A DNA stretch of 64,000 bases from Tridacna crocea (GCA_943736015.1 OX031069.1:39590728-39654727); one strand, 5' to 3'. Positions 25,701-41,100 are shown, counted from the first letter of the stretch. Numbers and translations are program-made. The notes: generated from the sequence alone by a model not told the origin.

Positions 25701-28700
25701 AAAGAAAGAAAAGAACCACACATTTAATTAAACCTTGTTTTTAGCTCACCCAGCGCAACGTGGTAATGGTAATCGCCGTAGACTTTGCCATCCCCTACTG
25801 ACGTCGTAATTACTAACCGACATCATCATAAAATACCGACGACGTTATTCATTAAGCTCCTGAGGTAGTTATTCATTACCGCAGTTGTCATTTACTTCCA
25901 AAGCTGTCCTTCATTACAGAAGTCTTCATTTATTACCGAAGTCGCCATTCAATACCGAACTCGTCCGATGATCAATTACAAAAGTCGTTAACTATAAACG
26001 AAATCGTCATTTATTACCAAAGGTATACTTCATTGCTGACGTCTCCGTTTGTTTTCGGCATTGTCATTTGTTTAATTGTAGCCATTGTTCAGCATCGGAT
26101 TTATGAATGGCGCTCAAGCACTACGGGTTAAATATAAACCCGTTATGCATTATACCAGGCAAGTCATAAAACAGACTGAATCACGAGGTAGAGCATTTGT
26201 TTGTCCTCGTGATTTATTTCCTGTGCCACATAATTCACAGCCGTGGTAAATTCAAAGATAAACCACGATAGAAGAAGATAATTTCATAATTAATCACCCT
26301 TTACTGTGATTATTGAAATTATATGCCTGCGTTGAAATGGTGCCAGGTAAAAAAGTTCAGATATCGTAGCACAAGCTTCGGTATGGCTTTTGACGTATTA
26401 CTCCTATTTAATGTCAACATTTCCTTCATTTAGATGGAAAGGTTTAAATCAGGAAAAGGTGGTATATAACGTCAACCAGTCGCTCTTTGCTGTTTTTATT
26501 TGAAGTATAATTATGTCTGCGTTGAAAAGGCGCTAGGTTGAGGTAAAGTTATCTATCATACCACAAGCTTTGGAGCATTTCTATAAGGCTTTTAACTCAT
26601 ATTTTCGGCTACGATCGTGTCTGTATTAGCTTTTTTTAAAAAAATATACTCTGCCGAAGGAGAGAAGATTGTACTTTAACCACAAGTATTGTAAAAAAAA
26701 ACCATATATTAGGAGCTGACATATATCCGCAATTTTTATTCCATTGTGTAAAGAACTTACTATTTTCGTCCAATATATAGAATACACTGACATTTTGGCT
26801 TTTAATCTTATCATATTATCTATGATTTAACTATATTAGTGGTGCAATTCGATACGAGCTGTCTGTTTGTATCTATAGCGAAAAGACAAGTGAGCGGTGA
26901 AGAATCTTTGTGGCCATCTTGTAGTTTCTCTTGAATATCATGTTACACACTTATCTCGTAAACGTGGTTTGGGGAAAGCTAGGATGAGAAAAAGCACGTG
27001 TCTGTTTTCTAATTCTAGGCTTACTCCATGAAATTCTGTTCAATGGTCGGGTAAATAAACGTCATTTGTTGTAATTTTCATAATAAATACGAGTACATGT
27101 GTAGTTTACCTATTTGACTATCTTGGCGCGCTAGTCGTATTTGATCTTTTTAATACACGTTTAAATCATACAGTAAATATGGAGGTTACATCCGATAATT
27201 CGACTTGAACCTTGAAGTTTTACAAAATTCGAAAAACAAGCTCTTCTATTCTTGGATTTTAGTTCCATCTTGATAGTTACTTCGGTTCATTTTCTTTGTA
27301 ATACATAAATTTCGTGTGGTGTCAAGAGATGATAACACGGCTGTGATACAGGTCTTGTTTCTATCAGACTATTATCGTAAAGTTATGCAAAGTGGTTTAT
27401 GCATTTACATTTACTTCATCTAATTTTTTAAAACTTTACCAAAAAACAATATTTTAGACCTGGCCAAATTTTAAAGTATTTTAGGCTCGCCATTAATGCA
27501 GTTGTTAATTTTATCATTAATGTTAATTTCTTCTTCGTCATAGTAATCGTGCCATATGCACTTTTCAAATATCATTTTATGTGGCAAATGATGAATATCA
27601 AATTATCAAATCATATTTTTATATAACGCTTTAATGAAATTTGAGATTACAAAATAGTCAGGTACTCAAACCTTAAGAAGTTTCCATAGATAACGATTCC
27701 TTTTTACATTATAATTTAGTGGTTTAATTTCTTGTTAGTTTCATTTTTCATGATAATTCTATCGTTTAAGACAGTATTTTATGTGGCTGATACTGGATTT
27801 CAAAGTAACCTATGCTTGTAAATCATATTTTATGGAAAATTGAAATTTTGTCAAGGTCGGTACAAAATTAAGAAGCATACATGTGAAGAGATTTCATTTT
27901 GAATGTAATTGCTGATGAGGGGCAAATTTTCTAATTAATGTCACTTTGCATGTTTGCAATAGTATTTTATGTACCATTATCTCAGTTTATCACTTTTACG
28001 CTAGTTTGTCTTAACCCATCACCACACAATCCCTACTTTTGACGCCCCTGAGAAAGAAGCCTTTTGAAAACACTGTGGGAAAAGGAGAAAATGCTGGTAA
28101 CCAGCATTTTCTCCTTTTCCCACAGTGTTTTCTACCCTTTCCAGAACATTTTTTTTTATTTTTCAGTCACCTTTATTTTGTTGTCTGCAAATGTTTTCAA
28201 GTTGGACCAGTCTGAAATTTTCTTGTGTGGTAATGAGTTAAGAACTTAAGGAACAACACAGTGTTTGCTATTGCTCACTTTCTATCTGGCGTTGGTCCAT
28301 CCAATAGACGTGTTATTGTAATGCAATAAAGTTATCATTTGTAGCCTTGTTCAAATCCAAAGCACTTGCAGACCACAATTTTATTGTTGCTCAAATGGTG
28401 CAATTCTTCTTAAAAATTAGAAAACATTTTGGGAAAAGGAGAAAGTGCTAGAAAAGGAGAAAGTGTTGCTTATTGGCTTTTTCTACTTCCCCAACAGTGT
28501 TTTCAAAAGCCTTCTTTCGCAGGGTCGTTAAAAGTCGGCCTTGTGAAGTAAAGGATCAGATAACAATATGTACTGAAGTTTTATCAAATTTAGCTTAAAT
28601 GAATTAAAAGCGTTCAACTGTAATCTTACTTAGTAATTTACCGAGTTTACCTATTTTGTTATCTTTTGGTGGTACTCCTACAACAGTGATTTAGGGTAAA

Positions 28701-31700
28701 AGTTAAAAATTTACTTTTGTGTGTGTTTTTCTTTCAAGTTTGTTGAAGGGGGCGGTTAACAAAGTCTAGCGTTCTTATCGCGTAAACAAGAAAAGATGGA
28801 CAGACGGAAATATAGACCTTAAGTGCGATATAAGCTTTGGCCTTATAAACTGATGCTACCTAAGAAAGTTTTACTTTAGAAGTAATCGTTTTAGTTCTAT
28901 TGGCAGAAAGCTAACATGGCTCGTGTCATTGTATGGTTTTTGTCGTCTGTCCGTCCGTCTTTCCATCTTTTCTTGTTTACGCGATAAAGTATGCAATTGT
29001 CATCAGATTTTCATGAAACTTGCACAATTTGTTTATCTAGTCTGCAATTCTCATCAGATTTTCATGAAACTTGCACAATTTGTTTATCTAATCAATAGCT
29101 TTAACGCTGTATATTTTGAAAAGAGAAATCTAACAAATTCAATGGAAAATGTAGCCATTTAAAGTTGAACATTTCCATGTCTTGTTTAGGCAATTAAGTC
29201 CACAGTTTTGATTCAATTCTTTTGAAACTTTCAAAGAGTGTTTGGATCAGTAAGGGATTGAACTCTATCAGAAGTGGAGAAAATCCAGTAATCTGTTCAA
29301 GAAAAGCACCCATTAGATGACTTAGTGTTGTTTACCCATCAAAGTCCAAATTGTTTTCAAACATCTCTTTGAAATTTGGTGGAATTGCAGAATACGAAGT
29401 GCACTGAAACCATATCTTTGATTGGATTCCAACCAATTATTTTCAGAAATTGCATTTCGTTTTCTTTTTCCACTGTTTATTTAATTCACTATGGTTAAGC
29501 TGTCTTAGTTGGTTCAAGCCAAGTTGTAAGAACGTTATCCCCCTTTTTCATGTATTTTTTTGTCTTTCTGGCCTTACGGCACTCGTTATTTTCACATACT
29601 TTTCCCTTTTTCGGCAAATATTTTCCCATATTAACCACAAGCTGATGAAATAAACTCTATTTACTAGTAACGTGTCTATCGTTGTTAGTTTTGAATAAAA
29701 GAGTAAATGTCTGTAAATCCTAGAGTTTTCCTTCTCTCTTTTAGTCAAGTATTGGAAAAGACGATTTTTGTTTACCTCACCTGACATGTTACTGCCGTAC
29801 GCGACATATCTCTATTTTATATAAAATGACGTCAATTTAACCATCCCTCCGTTGTAAATGCATTTATACAGCCGAGTCCAAGTCTGATGGTATGATTTAA
29901 ATTTTTGCATGATAAGTTTTAACTATTCTGCGTCAGGTCAGTAGCTCTCAGATGAGCTATTCAGGCTATCTTCGACATCGAACAATGGTATCTTACTGAA
30001 ATAAAAGGAAGGCAAGCCATATTTTCTGTATGAATCAAGTTTGAAAAAAAAAAAACAATGTTTTTGTTTATTTTTATTGAGTAAATACTGCAGAAAGTCG
30101 CAAAATTACACAAAACCACACACACATAGACACAGAGGGAAAACATGCTGCTTTATAACATTATTTGAGGCATGTAAAGGCAAAAGGGATCTCAGTGTAT
30201 CGCCATGATAATTGCATTACACCAAACAAGTCATTGCATAATTATGGGTCCATAAAATCTTTTATGTCAAACACCTACAGAATTCTTAAGTTGACTGATC
30301 CTTTGACATGCAAAATATTTATAGATTGTATTTTTTCTCTACCCGTGCGTCAGATTCTACATGTACCTTTGTGCGAGTGTTGTCCCAGAAGTCTTCAGAC
30401 TTTTCCCGTAACTCGACTATTTGTTTATATTTCAATACCAAAATTTATCGACATATTATTGGATGTACAGCTGATACTTACCATTTTATCAATATAGGGT
30501 GATCGCGTAGTATGTTGGCCCTGCTTGGAAGGTTTTTTTAACAGGGAATTTATATTAATGAAACTTTTAAAAATCATCTTGTTTATAATTATACAGCCGA
30601 GAACTGTACCTTTTTAGTGTGTTTTTCCATCTTGTGGACCTCCACCAGGATTCAAGTAATTATAGCTCTTTTTGAAAAAAAGAGGGCCTCTCTCTGAGGA
30701 TGACAACTTTCACATGAGCCTTGTAGGGAAAAAAATGAAAAACTTGTTCGAAACCATTTGGTTGACACTTGCTTGGTACGTATAGTTTGTATTTGTAAGA
30801 TAGACTAGAGATACAGGGCCATCACGGCTCTCTTGTTAAACATAATTAAATGTAATGGAAAAGTTATTTGTTGATAGGAAGTTTTTGTCTCCTCGACATT
30901 TCTATCCATATCATTCAGTAAAGGCATCTTTCTTTAGGTAATTCACCTGATACGTTGATAAACACACATAATTCCCTTGATAGCTGGTGTAATGGTTTCA
31001 TCTTTGACAACAGAGCTGCATCAAATGTATTGCTTACATGAGCCATCAAGATATTTTTTACAATATCAATTTTCATCTAAGCTCTAGATTAACTGATAAA
31101 TTTGAATTTGTGTGTAAACGGCTACTTTATGCAGGTCTATTTGAATAAGATTAACTCAACTAATGTTAAATTGTTTGCAAGATTTTTCAATGAAGGCGTC
31201 GATGGTATCAGTTATATAGATTTATGGATATACTATTGGATCAGATACGGTGTAGTTATAGGAAGTAATAGAATCGTCTGGCTGTGGGTCACGAATTTTG
31301 ATCGCCTTCGTCTTCCTTATTTCAACATTGGCTTCCAGCGCTTGCTTTGCTACACAGTAGATGGTAGAAATTGCTTCGTCTGGTGGTAGAATCAGGAGTG
31401 TGACTTTGCTAACATTTTTTCTGGTGTTAAACTTGTGTTTGTAGCGTGCGGAACTACTTTCTATCAAGTCTTGACCGTATTCGTAGTCAGCTCTAAGTTC
31501 CAATTTAGGTGTTGGGTGTCCAGTAGCTTTACAGGTCAGTATTGTCTTCTCCTTTGTGTTCTTTATGAGCCTGGTTTTTTCTTCATCAATTTCCACCTCC
31601 TGAAGCGGTAGGTATGTTGTCTTGTATTGCACAATTTGATTTCCATTCGATGCTTGGCATATATAATCTCCTTCCGGTTTACTGGGCTTGTTTGGTTCGA

Positions 31701-34700
31701 ACTGCAGGACGCTGAGTTTATAAATGCCGCGTTCATACTCGTAATCTATTTCTGTTTCTACAAGAGAGCCATCTTTTTCTCTTTTAAGCAAGGTTATTGC
31801 TGGCAACGGGACCCCAAAGGCTAAACATGTATGACTCAAATAGGGTCCTTGAACATACATCCTCTCACGTGGTTTGTAGAGTCCAAAAGTATGATGGGGC
31901 ATGACATCGCCGATATCTTGATTTATGAGCTTGAACTCGTTACCGTAGGAAAAGTCCCGTATATAACCACTGGCGGTCTGAGGTAGCCATATCTGTATTA
32001 TACCACCATATACAGCGAAGTGTTCAGTAAGGCTTACCACGACCTCATTATCACTGCCATTCTTTACAGTAAGTGTCAGATTAGAGTCATAATCCTTTGC
32101 CCAAAACTCAATGAATTCTGGTGGACTCGTTTTCGCGTTTATTAATGAAATAGCGACGTTTGGGCGATATCGTTTTTCATTCATTCCTTCAATAACATTT
32201 TCACTTACTGTAATTGTTGTATTAAACCCGTTGCTTTTCAATTCATCCGCCGGTACTGTGATTCTTGGTATCATTTGCAGAATTTTCTTGTCAGGTTCAT
32301 GAAACATTTGCGTTCCTTTTTCACTCAAAGCTGATATGTTTAGACTGATCTGTGCAGAATACGCTGTGGACGATATTATCAAAGAAGCCCATGAAATCGA
32401 GTCAAGATCGCGAACAGTAGTCTTCGTTGTAAACTTAATGCGATCATTCTCGAGAAGTTCTTTGGTGACTTGCCCGTTGTCTCTTGTAGTATGTCCATGG
32501 TACTGTCTGGACAGAAACCATTCTGCAATATAACCAGCATCGGCAATGTATGTTATAGACAAATCAATTTCTTTATTTAGGAGACCTCCTGACTCAAAGC
32601 TCACTAATTTGAGTGTTCGTTTTTTTATTTCGTTCCACTCCTCGTTGTCATCATCCACATCAGCGGCGATAGATTTCTCATCGCTACCATCTATTTGCGG
32701 TATTTCAATGCTCGGGTTCATTGGTTTTTCGCCGATTTTCTCTTTTCCTTTGATTTCCTGCACGACGCTGCATAAATTGCTAAGACCATCGACCAATGCA
32801 TCAAATTGAGACAGTTTCTTTTCAAATGCGTTGAGACGATTTTCTATTTCATCCAACGATGCGTCTCCATTGACTTTGACAATCTGTAAGCACAAGTAAC
32901 AAAGACGTCCAATATTATTAGGTTATTTAACATGCTTGGGCACGAAACTGAATTGAATTGGATTCGCACACTGCAGAACCAGTCTATTTTTTGGTCGAGG
33001 CAAAATACAGATTGGTGCTGCAGTGTACGAATCCACTTGAACGATTAAGTTTTGTACCCAAGCATGTTAAATGACCTCTTTATTTCACACTTCCGCCTTG
33101 ACTTTAAAGTATAGGACAAGTATAGAGCCATTTCAATTTAGATAAAAAAAATTAAAACATAACAAAAGAAGGTTTCTGAGTTGTTTTTTTTTTAACAACG
33201 GACTTCGGTAGACTACTCTTCCGGTTTAATATCGCTATGCTGGAACTTAGCCTCGTTTTGAAAAACCCATATTGGACTCTTGCTTCGTTCTGTAAAATTT
33301 ATATTGGACTCATGCCTCGGTCCGAAAAATCAGTATTAGACTTTACAGCATCTAATATAAGCTAAGATATTATGTACTCAAGTGGTACCATTAAAGAGAT
33401 TCATTGTTAAGTTGTAGATGTGAAATAAATAGCGTTTATTTCATCAGCTTGCGGTTAATATGAGGAAATATTTGCCGAAAAAGGGAAAGGTATGCGAAAT
33501 AACGAGTGCCGTAAGGCACGGGTTATTTTCGCGGACCTTTCCCTTTTGAGGCAAATATTTCCTCATATTAACCACAAGCTGTTGAAATAAATTATATATT
33601 TCCTCTGATTATTTTGTCAACGAATGCCACTATTAAAACTAGTGATCTCAAATATAACAAAAAAGGTAGTTCCAGATTTTCGGCATGAGGAAAGTATTCA
33701 CTGCGACGGGGAAATAATTCCCCCAGCTTAAATTACGTGATTTCTTTACCCGTAACATTTCTAAAAAAAGACACATGAAATATAGTACAGAAACTTATTC
33801 TAAGAGAATATGGGAGCCGATTAAATTCGATTAATTTCTTCGTCGGATGTATTTGATGTATCTAGGCTAATCAAAAGTACATGTCGTCCTTGCCCCATGT
33901 TAATGTCTAGCATTCAGCTAGATACATTGCGTCTGTCTGTATTTCGGTTAATAATTCATGAGGCGTGCTTCGCCATGAAACGGCCTTCATTGCATCTGCA
34001 AAAAGCATTGGCCCAGTTGGGTGGCTCGGTGGTTGGTTTGGTTGACGTATTTTACTCGTGAGCCGGTGTAAGAAAATCTGGATACACATGCGTAGGTGCA
34101 CCGGCCGCCATGATATGATCTAGATTAGCTGTTCAAAAGGCGTTTGACTAATATACAAACAAAAATTGTTGACCTCATCTGACCTGTGCAGTCTGCATAA
34201 CCTTATCAGCGGCGAACCATTTTGCTATTAATAAATTTTTATTCTCTGTGTCCGTGGATCATTCTACCGCATGATCAGTTGGTTGTTACACTAGCTGGAC
34301 TTAATGGATCCATAGTTATAATGATGACTTGCAACACGCGAGAAGGGGGCATTCAAACATTTTTGCGTAAGATGCCGTCTCGGATCAGCCTGCTTAGTCC
34401 GCACAGGTCATGGAGATCAAATAAACCCCATTTTTCAAGATCAACGTACGATATATTTTCGGCAAAATTGCTAGTAATCCTCACCCTGTAGTATAAATTA
34501 AACGAAACCTTCAAGCTAATAGAAAAAACAAAAATGATTCTACTTTCAATTCTTTTTTTTTTGAGAAAAATATCTCCGCATATCGGATAATGTTGATCAA
34601 ACATCAGACGGCACGTTCTGCTCTTGGTCTTGATCTACACTGTCTGCAAAAGGTCGGTGAGTCGCGCTTACCAGCTTAACCCTTTCCTAAACGACAAACT

Positions 34701-37700
34701 TTTGGACTAGACCAAACTGAAAGCATTTGCAAACGAAAATTAAACTCTTGCTGAAAAGATGATTTCTGTCTATGATAGGGAAGAAAACATTGTGGGAAAA
34801 GGAGAAAATGCTGGTTACCAGCATTTTCTCCTTTTCCCACATTGTTTTCAAAAAGGCTACTATTCAAGACCCGTAAAAACCAGGGATTGTTTGGGAAAGG
34901 GTTAAGGGTTAAAAACAAATGGTGTGGATAATTAGAAATACAGAGATGATTCCATTCAGGACCTTGGTCCGTTGAGCCCAGGTAGAGCAGTGCGTAGAGT
35001 GCAGAACTTGGAACAGAGAGTCTCTAGAACTCGAATCCCGAGCTCGGCCAATATTTGTCACATGATTCATGACAGTTATTGCGACAAGGTTAAATTCTCT
35101 CTCACCGTCGATGATTGTTTCGCCAATGGTCAGGTGAGAAATCATCTTCGCAAGCCAAGGCTGACGATTCACTACGCTAGTCTACCTTTGGCGGATCGAG
35201 CTTGATTTTTACATTCCCCCGATACGCTTTTTCATTGGATGCAGCCAGCTTTATCTGCAACGAATGAAATCGCTCGTAGCATTTCATCTTTGATAAAAAT
35301 AGAACAAGATCGCTACCTTTCGAATAGAAGGTAAACATGGAAATCCACGTGGATATCTGCTTATCGCTTCATGTATATTCGTAAGCGGTTTGCAAAACGA
35401 TATTTCATTGGCTTTTAGAAATATGATGTAAAGGGGGGTAATAACCAGCATCCAATGGAGGGCGCATCGCAGGAATCTCGAAATCGGGCTCAATTAGCCA
35501 AGGTAAGATACGCGTAGTGATCGTTACCTTTGCTCGCGAAGAAGGTGAGGAATCAGTGGCCGTAGATGAACATTGTGTGAATTACTTCGATAGAAACTCT
35601 AGTGAAGCATGACTTGGTGCATGGATAGGTACATTGGCCATCACCAGCCGATATAGCTCAGTAGGTAGAGTGTAGGGGTCATGAACAAAATGTTTCAGGT
35701 CACTACAGGTTGTGGGTGCGAATCCCTGGCTGGTCAACTAAAATTATTAATAGTCTTTCGGATGAGACATTAAACCGAGGTCCCGTGTGACGGTGCTATA
35801 CGCCGAGCACGTTAAAGAACTAGGCGAAGCTCTCAGTAGTTTCGACCTGTATCCTTGCACTATCCCCCGTAACAACTAACCGTCTTCTGGAGGCCTCGCT
35901 CAGATGGGCAACCGGTATCGACGATAAATAAAAGGAAATAACCAACCAACCAACATTGGCCATCGAATGTGGGTTCAACAAAAGTTCTGGCGTAGGATGT
36001 GCTATTCACACTCGTCCCCCCAACTTCAACACAAAAGAAGAAGGAAATATTTGAAATATACCGATTAAGTTTTTACTGTTTACTTGTTAAACTTATGTTA
36101 ATTATTTAGCAGGTTAAAGATTAAATCAAAAGAAATGACGACCGTTATCCGTTGACGAATATATACAAAACATTTTAATTAAAAAAAACTTACCGAGATG
36201 GAAACCCCGAATAGGAGACACAAAATAGTACCAAGTTCCATCGTAGATTTTTTGAAATAAATAAAATCAAAGTTGCTGAGAGGTTCGCTTCTAGGTTTGG
36301 AACAATTAAGATAAACAGTTCCGATGTTTAGAGAAGAAACTGTTGTAGCTCGCCTGGGTAGCAACGTGTTAACCCTTTCCCAAACAAGCCCTGGTTTTTA
36401 CATGTCTGCAGTAAAACTCTTTTGAAAACATTGTGGGAAAAGGAGAAATTGCTCGTAACAGAGTTACAGTGTTTTCTACCCTATTTGAGAACTTTCTGCC
36501 ATTTTCTCAAAATCAAAAATTGTCGTCTGCAAACTCTTTCGGCTTGGAAGAGTCCAAAATTTGGGAAAGGGTTAAAGGGACTCATTGATGACATCGTCCT
36601 TCAGCTGTGTCATTAAAACTTTTCGATGAAATACCGTGACAAATTGACAGTTCAAACCATCATTTATTTACAAATATTAGACCCGTGCTCTGACCAAAGG
36701 AGGTTTACTGGATCTCCGTGATTTATTAAACCGAGAAAGTCATGATATTATATAGATCTATAAAATCCAGTATGTCTAATAGCTGACTAAATCATGACGC
36801 AGAATGGTCCTTGGATATGCAGAAAATTCACAGAGTAACAAAAATTTTCGACTCATGTCAGCCTGCAAGGACTGCGTAAGCTGACATGAGTCGATACTTT
36901 TTGCTGATATACTTAACTCTTTACCACACAATCCCGACTTTTAAAGACCCTGAGAAAGAAGCTTTTGGAAAACACTGTGGGAAAAGGAGAAAATGCTGGT
37001 AACCAGCATTTTCTCCTTTTCCCACAATGTTTTCTACCCTTTCCAAATCAAATTTCAATTTTAGATTCACATTTATTTTCTCATCTGCAAATGCTTTCAG
37101 TTTGGACTGGTCCAAAATTTTGTTGTTTGGTCAAGAGTTAAGTTACTGGACCCGTAATAGAAAACAGCCATTTACACTATAATAAAAATGCTATGATTAA
37201 AAATGGGTATCATTGTACTACTTTCACCGAGCCACTTTTTCCTTTTTGTCCTTCTTAGAATTATCATTCATAAATCTAAAAGCACTATATTCTCATTACA
37301 AAGAGAGAAAATAATTACCTCCCTTTTTCAAGAAACTAACAAAAGAATCAATAAATAATTTCAAGATAGACATCAAAAGAATTTCTTGTTGGTTAAAAAT
37401 GTCCAAAAGTATTATATCTGTGTAAGTCTATATTTATCAACAATCAAGAAATTTTATGCCATGATGCTCTAGAAGTATTAGAATAAGCCTCTAGGATCAT
37501 TTCTCTACGTAGAATAATGACCCATGGGTCATTTTATGGAGAAGATTATTTCTCTGCATTACACTGGCAATATCCTAAAGCGAGCGATAGAGGTACATCA
37601 TGACCCTCCTGTCGTTTTGGGTCGAGTACGGGGTTAAACAGACTTCCTGTAAACATGATAACGACGAGGTAAGCTTGCTAAGTGCGATCCACTGGTGTTT

Positions 37701-38095
37701 TGCGGACAGTGTTGATCAAGATCAGAATGCACAGAACAAGCAGTCTTATCTTGGAATCTATACTTTTCATTAAGGAGATATTATGCCCAAAAACATAACT
37801 TTGAAAAAAAAGCAATGTCTGTTTTTTTTTTCCTACCGAAATAGATTTAATTTCATTTATTTAGCAAGGTAGGGGTTAACCCTTCAAACAGTTCCGACGT
37901 TTAACGGCCTTGGGGAAGAATGTTTTTGAAAAACATTGCAGGAAAAGAAGAAAATACAGGTTATCATCATTTTTTCATTTTTTCCCACAATATATAGGTT
38001 ACATCCTTTCTTAAAAAAAGTCATGATTTTATGTTATGTATTCTAGGCCAGGAGCCTTCATTTAAATGAATAACAACTTCTGTGTCCGTCCGTCC

Positions 38096-38168
<73 letters not shown>

Positions 38169-41100
38169 AGAATCAAAGTAACGCGTAATTCTCATTTAGT
38201 TGTTCCTTTTATTTTTTTGTTCTTACTTTTCGTATTGCCTTTCAATGACGAGCACAAGTTTTGTATAAGTGGGTAAGTTGATAAAAGCTCTTTTACAAAT
38301 TAAGTCTTATCTTTCAGATACAAGGTTGGTCATGCATGTTTATCTAAAGATACAAGACAAGCTGCGAAGCGCGAGGGGTTACTGACATTTTGCGGACAGT
38401 GTAGATCAAGATCAGACTGCACAGAATGTGCAGTCTGATCTTTGATCTACACTATCCGATAAGGTGATGTTTTCTTCCCAATATATTAAATTGAAATATC
38501 AGTATTCGCTTTTTTACTATCTGCTTGAAATGTTTATTTCAATTATCTAGCAGGACAGGGTTTAAATTAATTCGGAGTCTGTTATTAGGGCCAAACCCCG
38601 ACTGATCTTATCAGATAGGACCAAAACATCTTCTTTCTCTTCACTGATGTGATAAACGTAATTGTAGGGTGGTGTAAACTAACCTTACCAATTTAATTCT
38701 TGATTTACATTACATTTTTTTTTCTGCCAGCAAACGGAACTTGCTGACCTAACTTTTGATCAAAACTGTTTACTTTTTGAAGAAGTCCAGACATATATAA
38801 AAAATACCAAACGTTTTAAGTAATTTACACCGACTGTAACAGTGATAATATTACCAGACATCTAACAGAGAGCACCATCATATTTCCTTATATCTTTTCC
38901 CCTTATAAATATCCCTTTTTTCCGTTCCTTTCGTTTTCATTTTTGTTTTACATTTATTAGAAAGGTATTTACTGTATTTGCCATTGTTGTAGAAATAATT
39001 ATTATACATTCTTGTAGGGGAAGGACCGATTCTAAGTTGTTAGAACTTGTGGTCCAACCCCATTTCATTGTATATGAAATAAAATATGTTTAAACTAACG
39101 GAACTTGGACAGATTTCACTGTTACAAACTATCAGATTCATTGTAATAATCATAATTATACCCCCGCAAAACGAATTCTTTCGGGGGTATACTGGAATCA
39201 GCCTGTCTGTCCGTGTGTCCGTCCGTGTCCGTTTGTCTACAAAATACTAGCAATTGCCCGTTTCTGTCAAAGCGGTGGCGGGGGTATTAAGTCACATTCA
39301 GTATTGGCTCTTGAATTGTTTAAGTTTTGCTGCTTTTGCGCTTTCAACCTTGTAAATAATGTAAATACACGTTTTAGTTACAAATTAATACATGTATCTA
39401 TATAGCTTTAACCCTTTACCAGAAGACAGATTTTACAACTAGTCCAAATTGAAAGCAGTTGCAGACGACAAAATAAACGCAACTGAAAGATTGAAATTTG
39501 CTTTGGAAAGGATATAGAAAACATTGTGGGGAAAGGAAAAAATGCTGGTTATCAGCATTTTCTCCTTCTCCTACGATGCTTGAAAAGGTTTCTTTATACT
39601 TGAAAAGGGGGTCAATTGTTATCTCCCTTTGTAACGAGAATGCAGATGTTTTAGATATATAAATGATAGTTCAAAGAAGGAAAAAAAGGAAGTAAAATGG
39701 CTCGGTTAAACAGCAGTACAATAATACAATAATACTAATATTAAATCATAGCAAATTTTGTTTGATAATATCAAAGTGGAAATAACTGTTTCCCATTTGG
39801 GTCTACTACCTTAGAATGCAAAATGCAAAGGAATGATACACCACTCAGTTGTTTTCAAGTATTCAAACAAGAATAAATCCTAACTAGCGAGAATATTTAA
39901 AACGCAGTACACCGTATGGTTTCTCCTGTATTTTTATTTCTTTTCTTCTTTTTTTCAGGTTGCAAGCCGACAAGTATTTGTATGTGTCGGAATTTTGTAC
40001 ATCATATTCGGACTGTTTGGTAAAATATCCGCCATTTTCATCACCATTCCATATCCGGTGCTAGGGGGCGCTATTGTGGTTCTATTCGGGATCTTTGTCG
40101 GGGTAGTGATTTCAAATTTAGAGGTGAGCTAGTTTCATAATTTAAAGTGTTTTTTTTTTTAATCTTTGTTAGATGTCTTAATTCCAGGCTCAAAGGCAAG
40201 CTTAGCTTGATTAATTTCTAATGAGGCATAATTTGTGAAAAGAAGGCTTAATGCATTTGAAAAAAAGTATCGACCTCTATCAGCCTGCGCATTCCGCGCA
40301 GGCTGATAGAGGTCGAAACTTTTTTTATTTTTGGAAAATTTTGTTTATGCCCGAGGATCGTTCCACGTCCGGACTGAGCCGGTTTTTAGACAAGCCGGTT
40401 TTTAGACAAGCCGGTTTTTATGGATCCATCATTGTATGGTGACTTGCTTGGCGTAATGTTTCACGCAGTTGTATGTATTATATCCCCTTTTACCCGTGCA
40501 TAATTCATCTTTTTTCACTCTTACAACTTGGTTGCTTTTCTAAATGTGATTGAATTTGCTAGTGTGATAGTTTTATATTTCACTACCGGTTTAACCTTAT
40601 TACAACAGTTTGTTATTTCACAATGCGTTATTGTCTGAAATATCGCTCCGGTGGCAAAACATTGTTTTTGGTTGTTTTTGAAGTAGCGCAAATTTATGGA
40701 ATAGAAGCCTTTGCCTACTAGAAAGGTCCTGGCAAACTGGGCCTTATTTCATGAAAAAATCCATGTCTCTTGTTTTATTTAATTCCATCAGCAATCTTGG
40801 AGTTTTACTCGAGGTGAGTACGTTCGCTGTCTGAGCGTGTCATGTTCTTCGAAGATTCGACCTGTCTGCTATGACGCATCACCCATCCCATATGGTTTGC
40901 GATTTGATTGGTCAAAATGTTACACTGTAAAATCAATCCGCCATTCATGAAAACAGATTTACTACAATCCACACCATCGAATGACTTATTTTGTTTGTCG
41001 TTTTCGAATAAGATGTCAATAATTGCAAAATGTTGTCGTTGAAAGTTGTGAGTACCTGATAAAAGGAAAATTATGTTGTAATAACTTTTCATGGTGCTTG

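Noticed and set aside
35643..35740. Possible functional tRNA gene
   Set aside because: A and B boxes are present, but the spacing and body continue into a SINE with an A-rich tail, so it is a tRNA-derived SINE and not a tRNA.
38083..38276. Cys/Leu/Ser repeat protein
   Set aside because: Translation of the TCTG/TC microsatellite.
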